From an uncultured Flavobacteriales bacterium (lineage in GTDB: Bacteria; Bacteroidota; Bacteroidia; Flavobacteriales_D; Crocinitomicaceae): a DNA stretch of 64,000 bases. Both the position numbers and the translations under genes were made by a program. How positions within the stretch are numbered: the first letter of the stretch is position 1; the number at the start of each line of letters is the position of its first letter. Location of the stretch: positions 124,001-188,000 of the forward strand of contig CAJXJK010000004.1 of NCBI GenBank assembly GCA_913054135.1. Direction: 5' to 3'. Shown in pieces: positions 25,413-33,141 of this stretch. The notes beneath the pieces are model-generated. The model searched no databases. It saw only the letters and a list, made by a program, of their open reading frames with translations, and had not been told where the DNA came from.

Positions 25413-26750
25413 ATGTATCATTTTCTTAAAATCTTGTGTAAACTAACCCTGTTGGCCTATTTCAGAAAGGTTAAGATTGAGGGTAAAGAACATTTGAAAG
25501 GTGACGGTCCATTTATTTTCGTAGCCAATCATCCATCTGCTTTCATGGATCCAATTGTAGTGGCATCTTCAATCAAACCAGCAGTGTACTTTTTAGCAGC
25601 TGGAGAATATATGGGTAAAGGATTCAAATTTTGGTTTTTTCATAAGTTCTTACATATGATTCCCATTTACAGGCCTGACACTATGCCTGGTGATACTCAC
25701 AAAAACAAAGAGGCCTTTGCCAAATCAATACAACACCTATCAAAGAAAAAATGCCTCTTAGTTTTCCCTGAAGGTGTGAGTGTAACTGAGAAAAAAATAC
25801 TACCTCTTAAAACGGGCGTGGCACGAATTGCAAGAGAAACTGAATTGGCATTAGAATTAAAGGCAGGAATTAAAATTGTTCCGGTAGGTTTAAACTATAC
25901 TGACCCGCACACATTTCGTTCAGACCTTTTCGTGAACATAGGTGAACCCATTTTAGCAGCAGACTTCTTTTCAAATGATCCCGAAAAAGAAAAAGAAGAA
26001 GTTAAAGAACTTACCCAGCACATTGAAGACAGAATGATTGATACCGTTCTGCATATTGAAAGTAAAGAAGTTGAAGATATCATTGATGGAATTAATAAGA
26101 CTTACACAAGAGACTTGAAGAACACACTTGGCGTAGAGTTTTCAGATCAAGACAGAGAATTTGAACTCAATAAGCTAACCATTGCGGCTGTTCATCATTT
26201 TCACACGAGTAAGCCTGAAGATTATTCTAAAATGAAAGCTTTGTTAGATGAATACATCAAATCATTAGAAGCCCAAGGAATCAGAGATAGAGAATTTAGA
26301 AATGTTAACAAAAAGGTTCCTTGGCATCTTACATTAGGATATATTATTGGCGCTCCTTTCTTTCTATTAGGTTGGGTATTTAATTATATCCCGTATAAAA
26401 TAAATGTCGCATTGCAGAACAAACTCGGTTTTAAAGACAGCTTTAAGGGATCTATGATACTAGGCTTTGGTTTAGGCCTGTTCTTAATTTGGTTCACAAC
26501 ACTTACCATTCTTTGTTGGAACTTCACACCACTCTCCTACTATTCTCTCATTTTGCCAGTTGCCATGTATTTGAGTGGAGCCTATGCGCTTGTTTATCTT
26601 TCTTCCCTCAATTATATCATAAGAAGAATGAAGCTTAGAAAGTTTCTTGCAGACAATGCTAAAATCGAATCAGACATCACTCAAAAACGCTCTGAAATTA
26701 TTGAGCTCTTTGAATCATATAGAGCCGAATTTGATTCTACGAAAGGCTAA
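25413..26750 (+). CDS. PlsC-family acyltransferase with C-terminal membrane segments
   Basis: 445 residues. The acyltransferase domain (about 20-220) has NHPSAFMDP (catalytic His40 and Asp46, the spaced variant common in Bacteroidota), the GEYMGKGFKFWFFHKFLHMIPIYR segment, and FPEG (118-121). This family transfers acyl groups to the sn-2 position of lysophosphatidate or related lipids at the inner membrane. After a helical, charged linker there are two strong TM helices (about 305-330 and 345-400). Single gene. Whether it is the main PlsC or a specialised lipid acyltransferase cannot be told; length and the C-terminal TM part suggest the latter. Confidence 0.85.
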   Translation: MYHFLKILCKLTLLAYFRKVKIEGKEHLKGDGPFIFVANHPSAFMDPIVVASSIKPAVYFLAAGEYMGKGFKFWFFHKFLHMIPIYRPDTMPGDTHKNKEAFAKSIQHLSKKKCLLVFPEGVSVTEKKILPLKTGVARIARETELALELKAGIKIVPVGLNYTDPHTFRSDLFVNIGEPILAADFFSNDPEKEKEEVKELTQHIEDRMIDTVLHIESKEVEDIIDGINKTYTRDLKNTLGVEFSDQDREFELNKLTIAAVHHFHTSKPEDYSKMKALLDEYIKSLEAQGIRDREFRNVNKKVPWHLTLGYIIGAPFFLLGWVFNYIPYKINVALQNKLGFKDSFKGSMILGFGLGLFLIWFTTLTILCWNFTPLSYYSLILPVAMYLSGAYALVYLSSLNYIIRRMKLRKFLADNAKIESDITQKRSEIIELFESYRAEFDSTKG

Positions 26751-26814
26751 CTCCAATTTTATTTCATTTTTTCTCAACTCATAAACCTATGATTTACAAA
26801 TGTTTAGATTCTAA

Positions 26815-26841
26815 ATGTATAATATTTCATACATTATGTAT
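26815..26841. promoter_or_regulatory. Candidate operator: three ATGTAT half-sites
   Basis: ATGTAT at 26815-26820, ATACAT at 26829-26834 and ATGTAT at 26836-26841. The last two form a perfect palindrome with a 1-nt centre, and the first two form a second inverted pair with an 8-nt gap. The palindrome abuts the -33 TTG of the operon that encodes an XRE regulator, so autoregulation is a reasonable inference. Confidence 0.5.
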
Positions 26842-26870
26842 TGTTTATTTAACATCTTGTCATATATTTG
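26841..26870 (+). promoter_or_regulatory. Promoter of the membrane protein-XRE-oxidoreductase operon
   Basis: TTG at 26841-26843, 19-nt spacer, TATATTTG at 26863-26870: full Bacteroidota consensus. The ATG lies 44 nt downstream; a small dyad TCAT...ATGA (about 26873-26887) sits in the leader. Confidence 0.7.
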
Positions 26871-26914
26871 TGTCATCAAGTACATGATAATTAACATTAA
26901 ATAAATTTAAAATT

Positions 26915-27361
26915 ATGTCAATACAAGAAAAGAAAGCAGTCTTCAACATCATAAGTTCAGTACTTATAATTGGAGGATACTTATACTATACTTTCGGTAT
27001 TCACGCAAATGAAAACTTACCGCTACAAAATGACGTTCAGTTCTGGGCGCAGTTTATTTTAACATTCATGGTAGTAACCATAGTCTTAAAAATTATCATT
27101 CATATCTTTTTTCATATCTACCTCACTGTAGCACATAAAGACGAAGACATTGAATTCGAAGATGAATATGATAAAAGAATCGAAATGAAATCAGACCGTA
27201 ACGGAAACTACTTTTTCATTTTAGGGTTCGTATGCTCTTTTATTCCGGTCGCAATGGGTGAACCTGTTTACTGGATGTTTATGATTATGCTATTTTCTGG
27301 CTTTGTTGGTGGAACATTAGGAGACGTGTGGAAGTTGTACTATTACAGAAAGGGACTTTAA
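26915..27361 (+). CDS. Four-TM membrane protein of an XRE-paired operon
   Basis: 148 residues with four hydrophobic segments (about 8-26, 43-70, 97-115, 119-140) and an acidic stretch between the second and third (HKDEDIEFEDEYDKRIEMKSDRNG). The layout is like DUF2178-type membrane proteins that are often encoded directly before small XRE regulators; this family link is tentative. Its stop is 1 bp before the XRE gene start, so the two are translationally close and probably functionally paired. Confidence 0.75.
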   Translation: MSIQEKKAVFNIISSVLIIGGYLYYTFGIHANENLPLQNDVQFWAQFILTFMVVTIVLKIIIHIFFHIYLTVAHKDEDIEFEDEYDKRIEMKSDRNGNYFFILGFVCSFIPVAMGEPVYWMFMIMLFSGFVGGTLGDVWKLYYYRKGL

Positions 27362-27362
27362 G

Positions 27363-27614
27363 ATGGCGAAAGATCACATACAAAATAACATCAGGCGGCT
27401 TCGTTTCTTCAAAGACGAATTGACTCAACAAGCGCTTGCTGACGAAATAGGCGTAACACGTCAAACAATCGTGGCCATTGAAAAAGGTAAGTATCCTCCT
27501 ACCTTAGAAATTGCCTTCAGAATCGCAAATGTTTTTGAAGTAGAATTAAGTGAAGTATTCACTTATGACGCCAGCAAAGACAAGTTTAAAAAGAGGAAAC
27601 CTAAAAAGAAATAA
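27363..27614 (+). CDS. Small XRE-family helix-turn-helix regulator
   Basis: 83 residues, a single Cro/C1-type HTH with a basic tail (KKRKPKKK). The HTH reads LTQQALADEIGVTRQTIVAIEKGKYPPTLEIAFRIANVFEVELSEVFTY, a YozG-like pattern typical of compact regulators. It should bind DNA as a dimer; the half-sites at the operon promoter are the natural candidate target. Second gene in the operon, 1 bp from the first. Confidence 0.9.
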   Translation: MAKDHIQNNIRRLRFFKDELTQQALADEIGVTRQTIVAIEKGKYPPTLEIAFRIANVFEVELSEVFTYDASKDKFKKRKPKKK

Positions 27615-27616
27615 TC

Positions 27617-27835
27617 ATGCAAATTCATGTGTTAAAAACTGACTTGAAGTCTCTTCAAGAAGTGAAAACTATTGCCCCAATTTTAGATCTACATCCCCAA
27701 ATTATTAGCTGGAATGTAGACACGCAAGACATTGACAATGTGTTGAGAATAGAAGGTTTACTTCCTCTAGACGAAGAAGAGATCATCCCATTACTTAGGC
27801 AGTACGGAGTATACAGTGAAACTTTAAATTATTAA
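27617..27835 (+). CDS. Small HMA-like ferredoxin-fold protein without metal Cys
   Basis: 72 residues. The pattern IHVLKTDLKSLQEVKTIAPILDLHPQIISWNVDTQDIDNVLRIEGLL ... IIPLLRQYGVYSETL follows the beta-alpha-beta-beta-alpha-beta order of heavy-metal-associated domains (strand, helix, DxxxxxIxWxVDxxDxDxVLRI strands), but the CxxC metal-binding loop is absent. Function unknown. It lies 2 bp after the XRE gene and 2 bp before the dehydrogenase gene, so it is surely part of the operon. Confidence 0.8.
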   Translation: MQIHVLKTDLKSLQEVKTIAPILDLHPQIISWNVDTQDIDNVLRIEGLLPLDEEEIIPLLRQYGVYSETLNY

Positions 27836-27837
27836 TT

Positions 27838-28788
27838 ATGAAAGCTTTTGTATTCAAAAAATATAACGACTACAATTCTATTGAAGTCATTGATAAAGAA
27901 ATTCCTCAACCAAAAGAAAATGAAGTAATCGTTGAGCAAAGATATTCATCTCTAAACGCCATGGAGTGGCATCTATTTAGAGGTGTTACACTGGTAAAGA
28001 TGAAAATAGGCTTTGGAAAACCAAAAGCTAAATTTCAGACTATTGGTGCCGATATTTCAGGAATTGTAACTGAAGTAGGCTCGAAGGTGAAGCATCTCAA
28101 AAAAGGAGATGCGGTATTTGGAGAAGACTTCACTGGTGGATATGCTGAATATGCTTCAGTTAAAGCTGATGCTCTCACCATTAAACCAGAAAACGTTAGC
28201 TGGGAACAAGCAGCCGCGTCACCTGTTGCAGGATTAACAGCACTCACAGCTGTGAGAGAAGTATGCAAAGTAAAAAAAGGTGATAATGTACTAGTGAATG
28301 GAGGTTCAGGAGGCGTTGGGTCATATGCAGTTTTAATTGCTAAATACTATGGAGCTGAAGTTACGGCAGTTTGTAGCGAGAGGAATATAGAATTTGTCAA
28401 AGGCTTAGGAGCCGATCATGTGATAAATTATCAAACAGAAGATTTCTGTGCTCAAGGAATTCAATATGACGCCATTATTGAGGTAGCAGGTAACAGAAAA
28501 CCAAAGGAAGTAAAGCCAATTCTACGCGGTGAGGGGAAATGTGCTGTAATTGGTTTTACATCTGCGAAGCATTTGATGAGATACATGTTCAGCTTCTCAA
28601 AAAAAATCAAAATGGTGAACGAAATCGCAGGACAAGAAAACTTGAAAGAATTGGCTACAATTCTGGCCAGTGGCAAAGCAGAAATGCCAATTATGGCTAC
28701 CTGTAAATTAGATGGGATTGCAGAAGGAATTAAGCAATTGAGCACAAAAAGAACTAGAGGCAAAATGTTAGTCGAGATCAAAAGTTAA
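27838..28788 (+). CDS. Zinc-independent MDR-family NAD(P)-dependent oxidoreductase
   Basis: 316 residues of the medium-chain dehydrogenase/reductase superfamily, quinone-oxidoreductase type. The GroES-like N-terminal part has AFVFKKYNDYNSIEVIDKEIP and GADISGIVTEVGSKVKHLKKGDAVFG; the Rossmann part has VNGGSGGVGSYAVLIAKYYGAEVTAVCS. The structural and catalytic zinc ligands of alcohol dehydrogenases are not present. It probably reduces a quinone, enone or similar carbonyl with NAD(P)H in the cytoplasm. Last gene of the four-gene XRE operon. Confidence 0.88.
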   Translation: MKAFVFKKYNDYNSIEVIDKEIPQPKENEVIVEQRYSSLNAMEWHLFRGVTLVKMKIGFGKPKAKFQTIGADISGIVTEVGSKVKHLKKGDAVFGEDFTGGYAEYASVKADALTIKPENVSWEQAAASPVAGLTALTAVREVCKVKKGDNVLVNGGSGGVGSYAVLIAKYYGAEVTAVCSERNIEFVKGLGADHVINYQTEDFCAQGIQYDAIIEVAGNRKPKEVKPILRGEGKCAVIGFTSAKHLMRYMFSFSKKIKMVNEIAGQENLKELATILASGKAEMPIMATCKLDGIAEGIKQLSTKRTRGKMLVEIKS

Positions 28789-28865
28789 AAAAGGTGAAAA
28801 TTTCATTTTGCTGTAACTTATGATGATTAATTGGGTCCTATAAGAAAACCAATTAAATAATAAAT

Positions 28866-29219
28866 ATGAAAATCATAACAACAGCAATTTTAAGCTTACT
28901 GATCGGATCAGCAGCTTTCGCAGGAAATGGAAATGAAGGAATAAACCCAACTAAAAAAATCCTTCAAAAATGGCAGAAAGAATTTGTTCTTTACCCTAAA
29001 CAGTCGTTGAAAGAAAACAAAAAAGGAATCGTATATGTTTCTTTTACCTTATCTGAAAACGGACTAATGAATGACATTCAAGTTGAAGAAGGAATCTCTC
29101 CAGACCTTGACTCAAAGGCAATTCAAATCGCTAAGAACATGCCTAAAGACCATCTTTTAGATGAGAACTTTGAAGCTGACAAAAGATTTATGCTACCAGT
29201 TAAGTTCAGTATTAAGTAA
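28866..29219 (+). CDS. Small secreted TonB C-terminal-domain protein
   Basis: 117 residues. A signal peptide (MKIITTAILSLLIGSAAFAG) precedes a TonB-CTD-like module: YPKQSLKENKKGIVYVSFTLSENGLMNDIQVEEGISPDLDSKAIQIAKNMP ... MLPVKFSIK. There is no Pro-rich spacer and no retained TM anchor, so it is not a full energy transducer; free TonB-CTD proteins of this sort are common in Bacteroidota with unknown roles. Followed by a terminator. Confidence 0.8.
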   Translation: MKIITTAILSLLIGSAAFAGNGNEGINPTKKILQKWQKEFVLYPKQSLKENKKGIVYVSFTLSENGLMNDIQVEEGISPDLDSKAIQIAKNMPKDHLLDENFEADKRFMLPVKFSIK

Positions 29220-29234
29220 AAGATGAACTCTTTG

Positions 29235-29271
29235 AAAAAGGCCAAGTCTCATAAAGATTTGGCCTTTTTTA
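29235..29271. terminator. Bidirectional intrinsic terminator
   Basis: 11-bp stem AAAAAGGCCAA / TTGGCCTTTTT (29235-29245 with 29259-29269) with A-tract and T-tract sides; lies between the TonB-CTD gene (+) and the membrane protein gene (-), whose stop codon is inside the structure. Confidence 0.8.
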
Positions 29272-30024
29272 TTTTCTTGAACTTTGAATCAGGGCAATCC
29301 AATCAATGGTAAAATAAAATATTGGAATAATGAAAAATGGGATACCCAGTAGATAGGCACCTTTCGAAAATGCTAGTATTCCCAATGAAATCATAAATAT
29401 GCATAATGGATACAAGAACAATCTTATTAAAATCATCTTCCAATTCCATTGAGAATCATTGAACTCAGCACTTTTTGAATATTCTCGTTTGTTGAGGACA
29501 TCATTTGCATGATGGATGAATGCCTTCAAATCCAGGTTTACAAGCCCTAATGATATACCTTGGTTTTTTCTAGACCCATTAGGATACTTAATTTCATTGT
29601 AAAGTATGTGATCCTTTTTTCTAATCAGGGTTATCAATCTTTCACCACTTAGCCTATCAATTGCAGCCCTGTACTGAAAACTGTGAGTAGCCTTTCTCTC
29701 TAATTCCCAAAATTCATTGTTCACCAATCGATTCATAACTTCTTCAAAGTCTTCGCCAGAAAGTTTCAAATCAATTTTTTTAAAGTTTAACCTTCGAATC
29801 TTTAAAACTAAGAGCAACAAAGAAAGGAACGCTAGAATTAACGGCATTGTCAGTAATTCTGCCAGCGTATGGATTTGAATATAGTCTTCCTTAAAAAAAT
29901 GATGATAAATTGAAATACTAGATAAAATCAAAGATACCGCTAGGCCACTAAATGGCAACCAATAGTGATCAATCTTCTGCTCACTTTTCAAAGGCAATCT
30001 ATTTCTTGAAATGTAACTACTCAT
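29269..30024 (-). CDS. Hypothetical membrane protein at the end of the metal-uptake operon
   Basis: 251 residues with four hydrophobic segments in two pairs (about 22-42 and 52-70, then 198-215 and 222-242), separated by a soluble region with GEDFEEVMNRLVNNEFWELERKATHSFQYRAAIDRLSGERLITLIRKKD. I do not recognise the family. It begins 1 bp after the second permease gene, so co-transcription with the metal transporter is likely, but a role in transport is only inferred from position. Confidence 0.7.
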   Translation of the reverse strand: MSSYISRNRLPLKSEQKIDHYWLPFSGLAVSLILSSISIYHHFFKEDYIQIHTLAELLTMPLILAFLSLLLLVLKIRRLNFKKIDLKLSGEDFEEVMNRLVNNEFWELERKATHSFQYRAAIDRLSGERLITLIRKKDHILYNEIKYPNGSRKNQGISLGLVNLDLKAFIHHANDVLNKREYSKSAEFNDSQWNWKMILIRLFLYPLCIFMISLGILAFSKGAYLLGIPFFIIPIFYFTIDWIALIQSSRK

Positions 30025-30025
30025 C

Positions 30026-30910
30026 TTATAATTCTGTGGACAATGCTTCGAATTCAGATGAATTACTTTTTTTCTTGATCTGCTTCAAACCAAGTACTAC
30101 AAAAAAGATTAAACCAGAAACACTAACCATTGCTCCGGTAATACTGACATTTAGATAGACAGCAAAGTAGTACCCTATTAAAACTGCCAGAACTCCCAAA
30201 AGTGAAGCTAGAAGCATCATCCTTTTCAACTTCAGAGTAATCAATTGGGCAGTTGCTGCCGGAATAATTAAGAATCCAACAACTAAAATAGCGCCTACTA
30301 CTTCGAAACTAACCACTGTGACTAAGGATACCAATCCCATCATCATATAATGCCACTTGTTCATATTCAAACCTAATGACCAGCCAAAATCTTGATTAAA
30401 AGACAAGAGTTTAAAACCCTTAAATCCTATCCTTACCACCAAAGCAATAATAATTGTCGCAAAACCTTCAATAAAGAAAGCCCTTGGGCCCAAATATAGG
30501 TTGCCATCAACAATGACCTTATCTAAGTTGATTAGGGCTATATCGCCGTACAAGACACACTCCATATCAATATCCACATCTCCTTGAACACCTCCAGCAA
30601 TCATAATCATTCCGATTGCAAACAAGAAAGTATATGTAATTCCAATAGATGCGTCTCCTTGAATCTTAGCCCTCTTAGATAACCAATTAATCAAAAAAGA
30701 AGTGAGAACGCCAGTCAGAGCTGCGCCAATTAACAAAAGTGGAGAAGTTCTATCACCTGATAAAAAATAGGCCACCACGATTCCAGGAAGCACTGAATGA
30801 GAAATGGCATCTCCTACCATTGACATCTTTCTCAATACTAAGAACACACCTAGTATGGAAGCATTGATTGCAACCAAACTGGCAGTTAATATGATGAATA
30901 TGTCGTTCAT
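30026..30910 (-). CDS. Metal ABC transporter permease (ABC-3 family)
   Basis: 294 residues, about eight TM helices. Family landmarks include FLVLRKMSMVGDAISHSVLPGIVVAYFLSGD (EAA-like loop and early TM), GDASIGITYTFLFAIGM and the core FEVVGAILVVGFLIIPAATAQLITLKLKRMMLLA. This is the ZnuB/TroC/D type that carries Zn2+, Mn2+ or Fe2+ across the inner membrane. It pairs with the ATPase and with the other permease; two permeases may heterodimerise. Separated from the upstream fused permease by 128 bp of palindromic repeats. Confidence 0.9.
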   Translation of the reverse strand: MNDIFIILTASLVAINASILGVFLVLRKMSMVGDAISHSVLPGIVVAYFLSGDRTSPLLLIGAALTGVLTSFLINWLSKRAKIQGDASIGITYTFLFAIGMIMIAGGVQGDVDIDMECVLYGDIALINLDKVIVDGNLYLGPRAFFIEGFATIIIALVVRIGFKGFKLLSFNQDFGWSLGLNMNKWHYMMMGLVSLVTVVSFEVVGAILVVGFLIIPAATAQLITLKLKRMMLLASLLGVLAVLIGYYFAVYLNVSITGAMVSVSGLIFFVVLGLKQIKKKSNSSEFEALSTEL

Positions 30911-30912
30911 TC

Positions 30913-31037
30913 TTTCGTGTTTCGTTCGTCTCGTCTGCGCTGAGACTTATGGTTTTTCGTGTTTCGATTCCGTTTACCGAAAAACGAAACACGAAAAACG
31001 GCATTTGCCATCTCGTCCGAAGCTCGTATCAACGAGC
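30913..31037. repeat. Composite palindromic repeat between two permease genes
   Basis: Contains a 15-bp perfect inverted repeat GTTTTTCGTGTTTCG (30952-30966) / its complement (30985-30999), a direct copy of part of the arm (TTTCGTGTTTCG at 30913-30924), a GTCTC/GAGAC hairpin (30928-30932 with 30942-30946) and a perfect GCTCGT-ATCA-ACGAGC hairpin (31022-31037). Richer in C+G than the neighbouring genes. It looks like a mobile or dispersed palindromic element inserted in the operon, and could also process or attenuate the mRNA. Confidence 0.65.
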
Positions 31038-31038
31038 G

Positions 31039-32322
31039 CTAATAATCCTCCTCTGGTATTCCGGTTATTCCTAATTCTTTTTCTAGTTCTTTTTCTAATT
31101 CTGGTGAAATGATATGCTCAATGACCTCAGCACCTGAGTGCACGTGATCAGTATCAATGGTTGTTCTTTTCAATAAATATTGTTCCCAAAGTCTATGCAA
31201 TCTCACAATTCTTCGACTCTCTTTTTTGCCAGACTCTGTGAGGATATAACTCTCACCGTCTCGCAAGACAAAATCTTTACGCATCAATTGGTTAAGGCCG
31301 TTAAGTAAATCAGAGGTATCAAATTTTCGAACTGAAATTAAGTCGGCTGTTTTTAATTTGACTGACAAACTCTCATGAAGCTTCTGACTCTCATGCCATT
31401 GGTAGATGGCCTTTAGTATATTCTCATGCAAGATTTTCTTTCGATTTCCCCTCGCTCTTCTCCATCTTGAAATCATACCTTTTTGAGGCGCAATCAAGAT
31501 GGAACCAAACATGAATACTGAAAGAATCACCACTACCCAAGGACCTGTTGGCATACCTGAATTTGCGTACGAAACATAAGCTCCCCCAATACCTGAAAAG
31601 ATTGAAAAGCAAACTGCCAATACCAGAATCAGTCTCAATTTATGCGTCCACAACCTTGCTGCTGCACCAGGTGTTACAATTAATGCTGACATTAAAATCA
31701 CACCCAAAGCCTGAATGCCGGCTGCTATTGCCAGAACCGTTAATGAGGTAATCAGGAATTCAATAAATCGAACTGGCAAACCAACTGAATGAGCAAAATC
31801 TTTGTTGAAGGCGACTATAACGAAGGCCTTATAAAATAAGACCAATGCTATTACAATTAATACCAGAATGATGGCAAATGCTATTATTTCAGATTTATTG
31901 ATGGCGGCGGCTTGTCCAAACAAGAAAGTGTTGAGTCCTGAGTGTTGTCCGGCTGCATTCTTTTGAATGAAGGTTAAAAGCACAATTCCTAATCCGAAAA
32001 AAGAAGACAGTACAATCCCAATTGCTGCATCTTGTTTGACCTTTGACCTATTCACAATCAAATCAATCGCATAAGTAGCTAACCAACCAGAGGCAAAGGC
32101 TCCTATCATTAAATATGTCACATTCTTTTCACCGGAGAACATGAAGCCCAAACAAAGACCAGGTAATAAGGCATGTGCAACTGCATCACCAATGAGCGCT
32201 CGTTTTCTTAGAAAAGCGAAAGTACCAATCAAAGCCGAAGACGAATTAATCAACAACATACCTAGCACTACATAAAGTACGTTAGGATCTTTGAATGTTA
32301 TGAAATCAATGAAGGTGTTCAT
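31039..32322 (-). CDS. Metal ABC transporter permease fused to DtxR-like winged-helix/dimerisation domain
   Basis: 427 residues. Residues 1-280 are an ABC-3 permease: FAFLRKRALIGDAVAHALLPGLCLGF, QDAAIGIVLSSFFGLGIVLL and AIAAGIQALGVILMSALIVTPGAAARLW. Residues about 295-427 are soluble and resemble a DtxR/MntR regulator: a winged-helix-like part (LHESLSVKLKTADLISVRKFDTSDLLNGLNQLMRKDFVLRDGESYILTESGK) and a dimer/metal region (RIVRLHRLWEQYLL ... AEVIEHIISPELEKELEKELG) that stops before the DPHG motif. The tail may sense cytoplasmic metal and gate transport, or bind DNA while membrane-bound; both are inference. Its ATG is 27 bp after the ATPase gene. Confidence 0.88.
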   Translation of the reverse strand: MNTFIDFITFKDPNVLYVVLGMLLINSSSALIGTFAFLRKRALIGDAVAHALLPGLCLGFMFSGEKNVTYLMIGAFASGWLATYAIDLIVNRSKVKQDAAIGIVLSSFFGLGIVLLTFIQKNAAGQHSGLNTFLFGQAAAINKSEIIAFAIILVLIVIALVLFYKAFVIVAFNKDFAHSVGLPVRFIEFLITSLTVLAIAAGIQALGVILMSALIVTPGAAARLWTHKLRLILVLAVCFSIFSGIGGAYVSYANSGMPTGPWVVVILSVFMFGSILIAPQKGMISRWRRARGNRKKILHENILKAIYQWHESQKLHESLSVKLKTADLISVRKFDTSDLLNGLNQLMRKDFVLRDGESYILTESGKKESRRIVRLHRLWEQYLLKRTTIDTDHVHSGAEVIEHIISPELEKELEKELGITGIPEEDY

Positions 32323-32349
32323 TTCGTTTTGGAGACTCGCAATTCGGTT

Positions 32350-33141
32350 CTATAAATCCACGTCTTTCTCTCTAATTGGGAATTCGGTTTTCTTAATTAA
32401 GTCAACCACTTTAGAAAGCAGTGTAAGCTGACCTCCGTAAGCGTTTGATAGATTTTCTTTAGTAAGCACCTCTTGTAAGTTTCCTTTTGCAATTAGCCTG
32501 GTATTAAGCAATACCAAGTAGTCAAAGTATTCTGAAACTGTTTGCAAATCGTGATGGATTATAAGCACTGTTTTTCCATCTGCCTTCATCTCTTGTAATA
32601 AAGCCAAAATTGAAGATTCAGTGGCCGCATCTACGCCAACAAATGGCTCATCCATCAAATACAAATCAGCCTTTTGTGCGAGCGCTCTTGCAATAAAAAC
32701 TCTCTGCTGCTGCCCTCCTGATAATTGCGAGATTTGACGATTCTTGAATTCGGTTAATCCTACTTTTTCAATTGATTGGTTAACAATCTCTACATCTGCC
32801 TTGTTTGTTCTTTTGAGCAGATTCTTTTTACGATATCTACCCATCATCACGACATCAAATACTGAGGCGGGGAAATCCCAATCAACTGACTCTCTTTGAG
32901 GCACATAGGCCACTCGCTCTCTTACATCATCTAAATTCTTGTCGTAGATTTTTACGAAACCAGAAGATGGTTCTACTAAACCCATTATTGATTTAAGAAG
33001 TGTCGTTTTCCCTGAACCATTAGGACCAATTATCCCTATGATTTGACCTTGAGGTAACTCAAAATCAATATCCCATAATACGGGACCTCCGTCATAAGAA
33101 ACCGTTAGGTTATGAACTTCTACTGAGACTTGATTCTTCAT
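32350..33141 (-). CDS. Metal ABC transporter ATP-binding protein
   Basis: 263 residues. Walker A GIIGPNGSGKTTLL, Q-loop YVPQRESVDWDFPASVFDVVMMGR (a sequence characteristic of Zn/Mn/Fe importer ATPases), signature QLSGGQQQRVFIARALAQ, Walker B ADLYLMDEPF, and H-loop LIIHHDL. It powers uptake through the two permeases on the cytoplasmic side. Overlaps the binding-protein gene by 4 bp (ATGA-type coupling). Confidence 0.95.
   Translation of the reverse strand: MKNQVSVEVHNLTVSYDGGPVLWDIDFELPQGQIIGIIGPNGSGKTTLLKSIMGLVEPSSGFVKIYDKNLDDVRERVAYVPQRESVDWDFPASVFDVVMMGRYRKKNLLKRTNKADVEIVNQSIEKVGLTEFKNRQISQLSGGQQQRVFIARALAQKADLYLMDEPFVGVDAATESSILALLQEMKADGKTVLIIHHDLQTVSEYFDYLVLLNTRLIAKGNLQEVLTKENLSNAYGGQLTLLSKVVDLIKKTEFPIREKDVDL

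Noticed and set aside
30753-31112. Open frames crossing the palindromic repeat region on both strands
   Set aside because: They arise from the repeat and permease sequence read out of frame; the products have no domain pattern and no start context.
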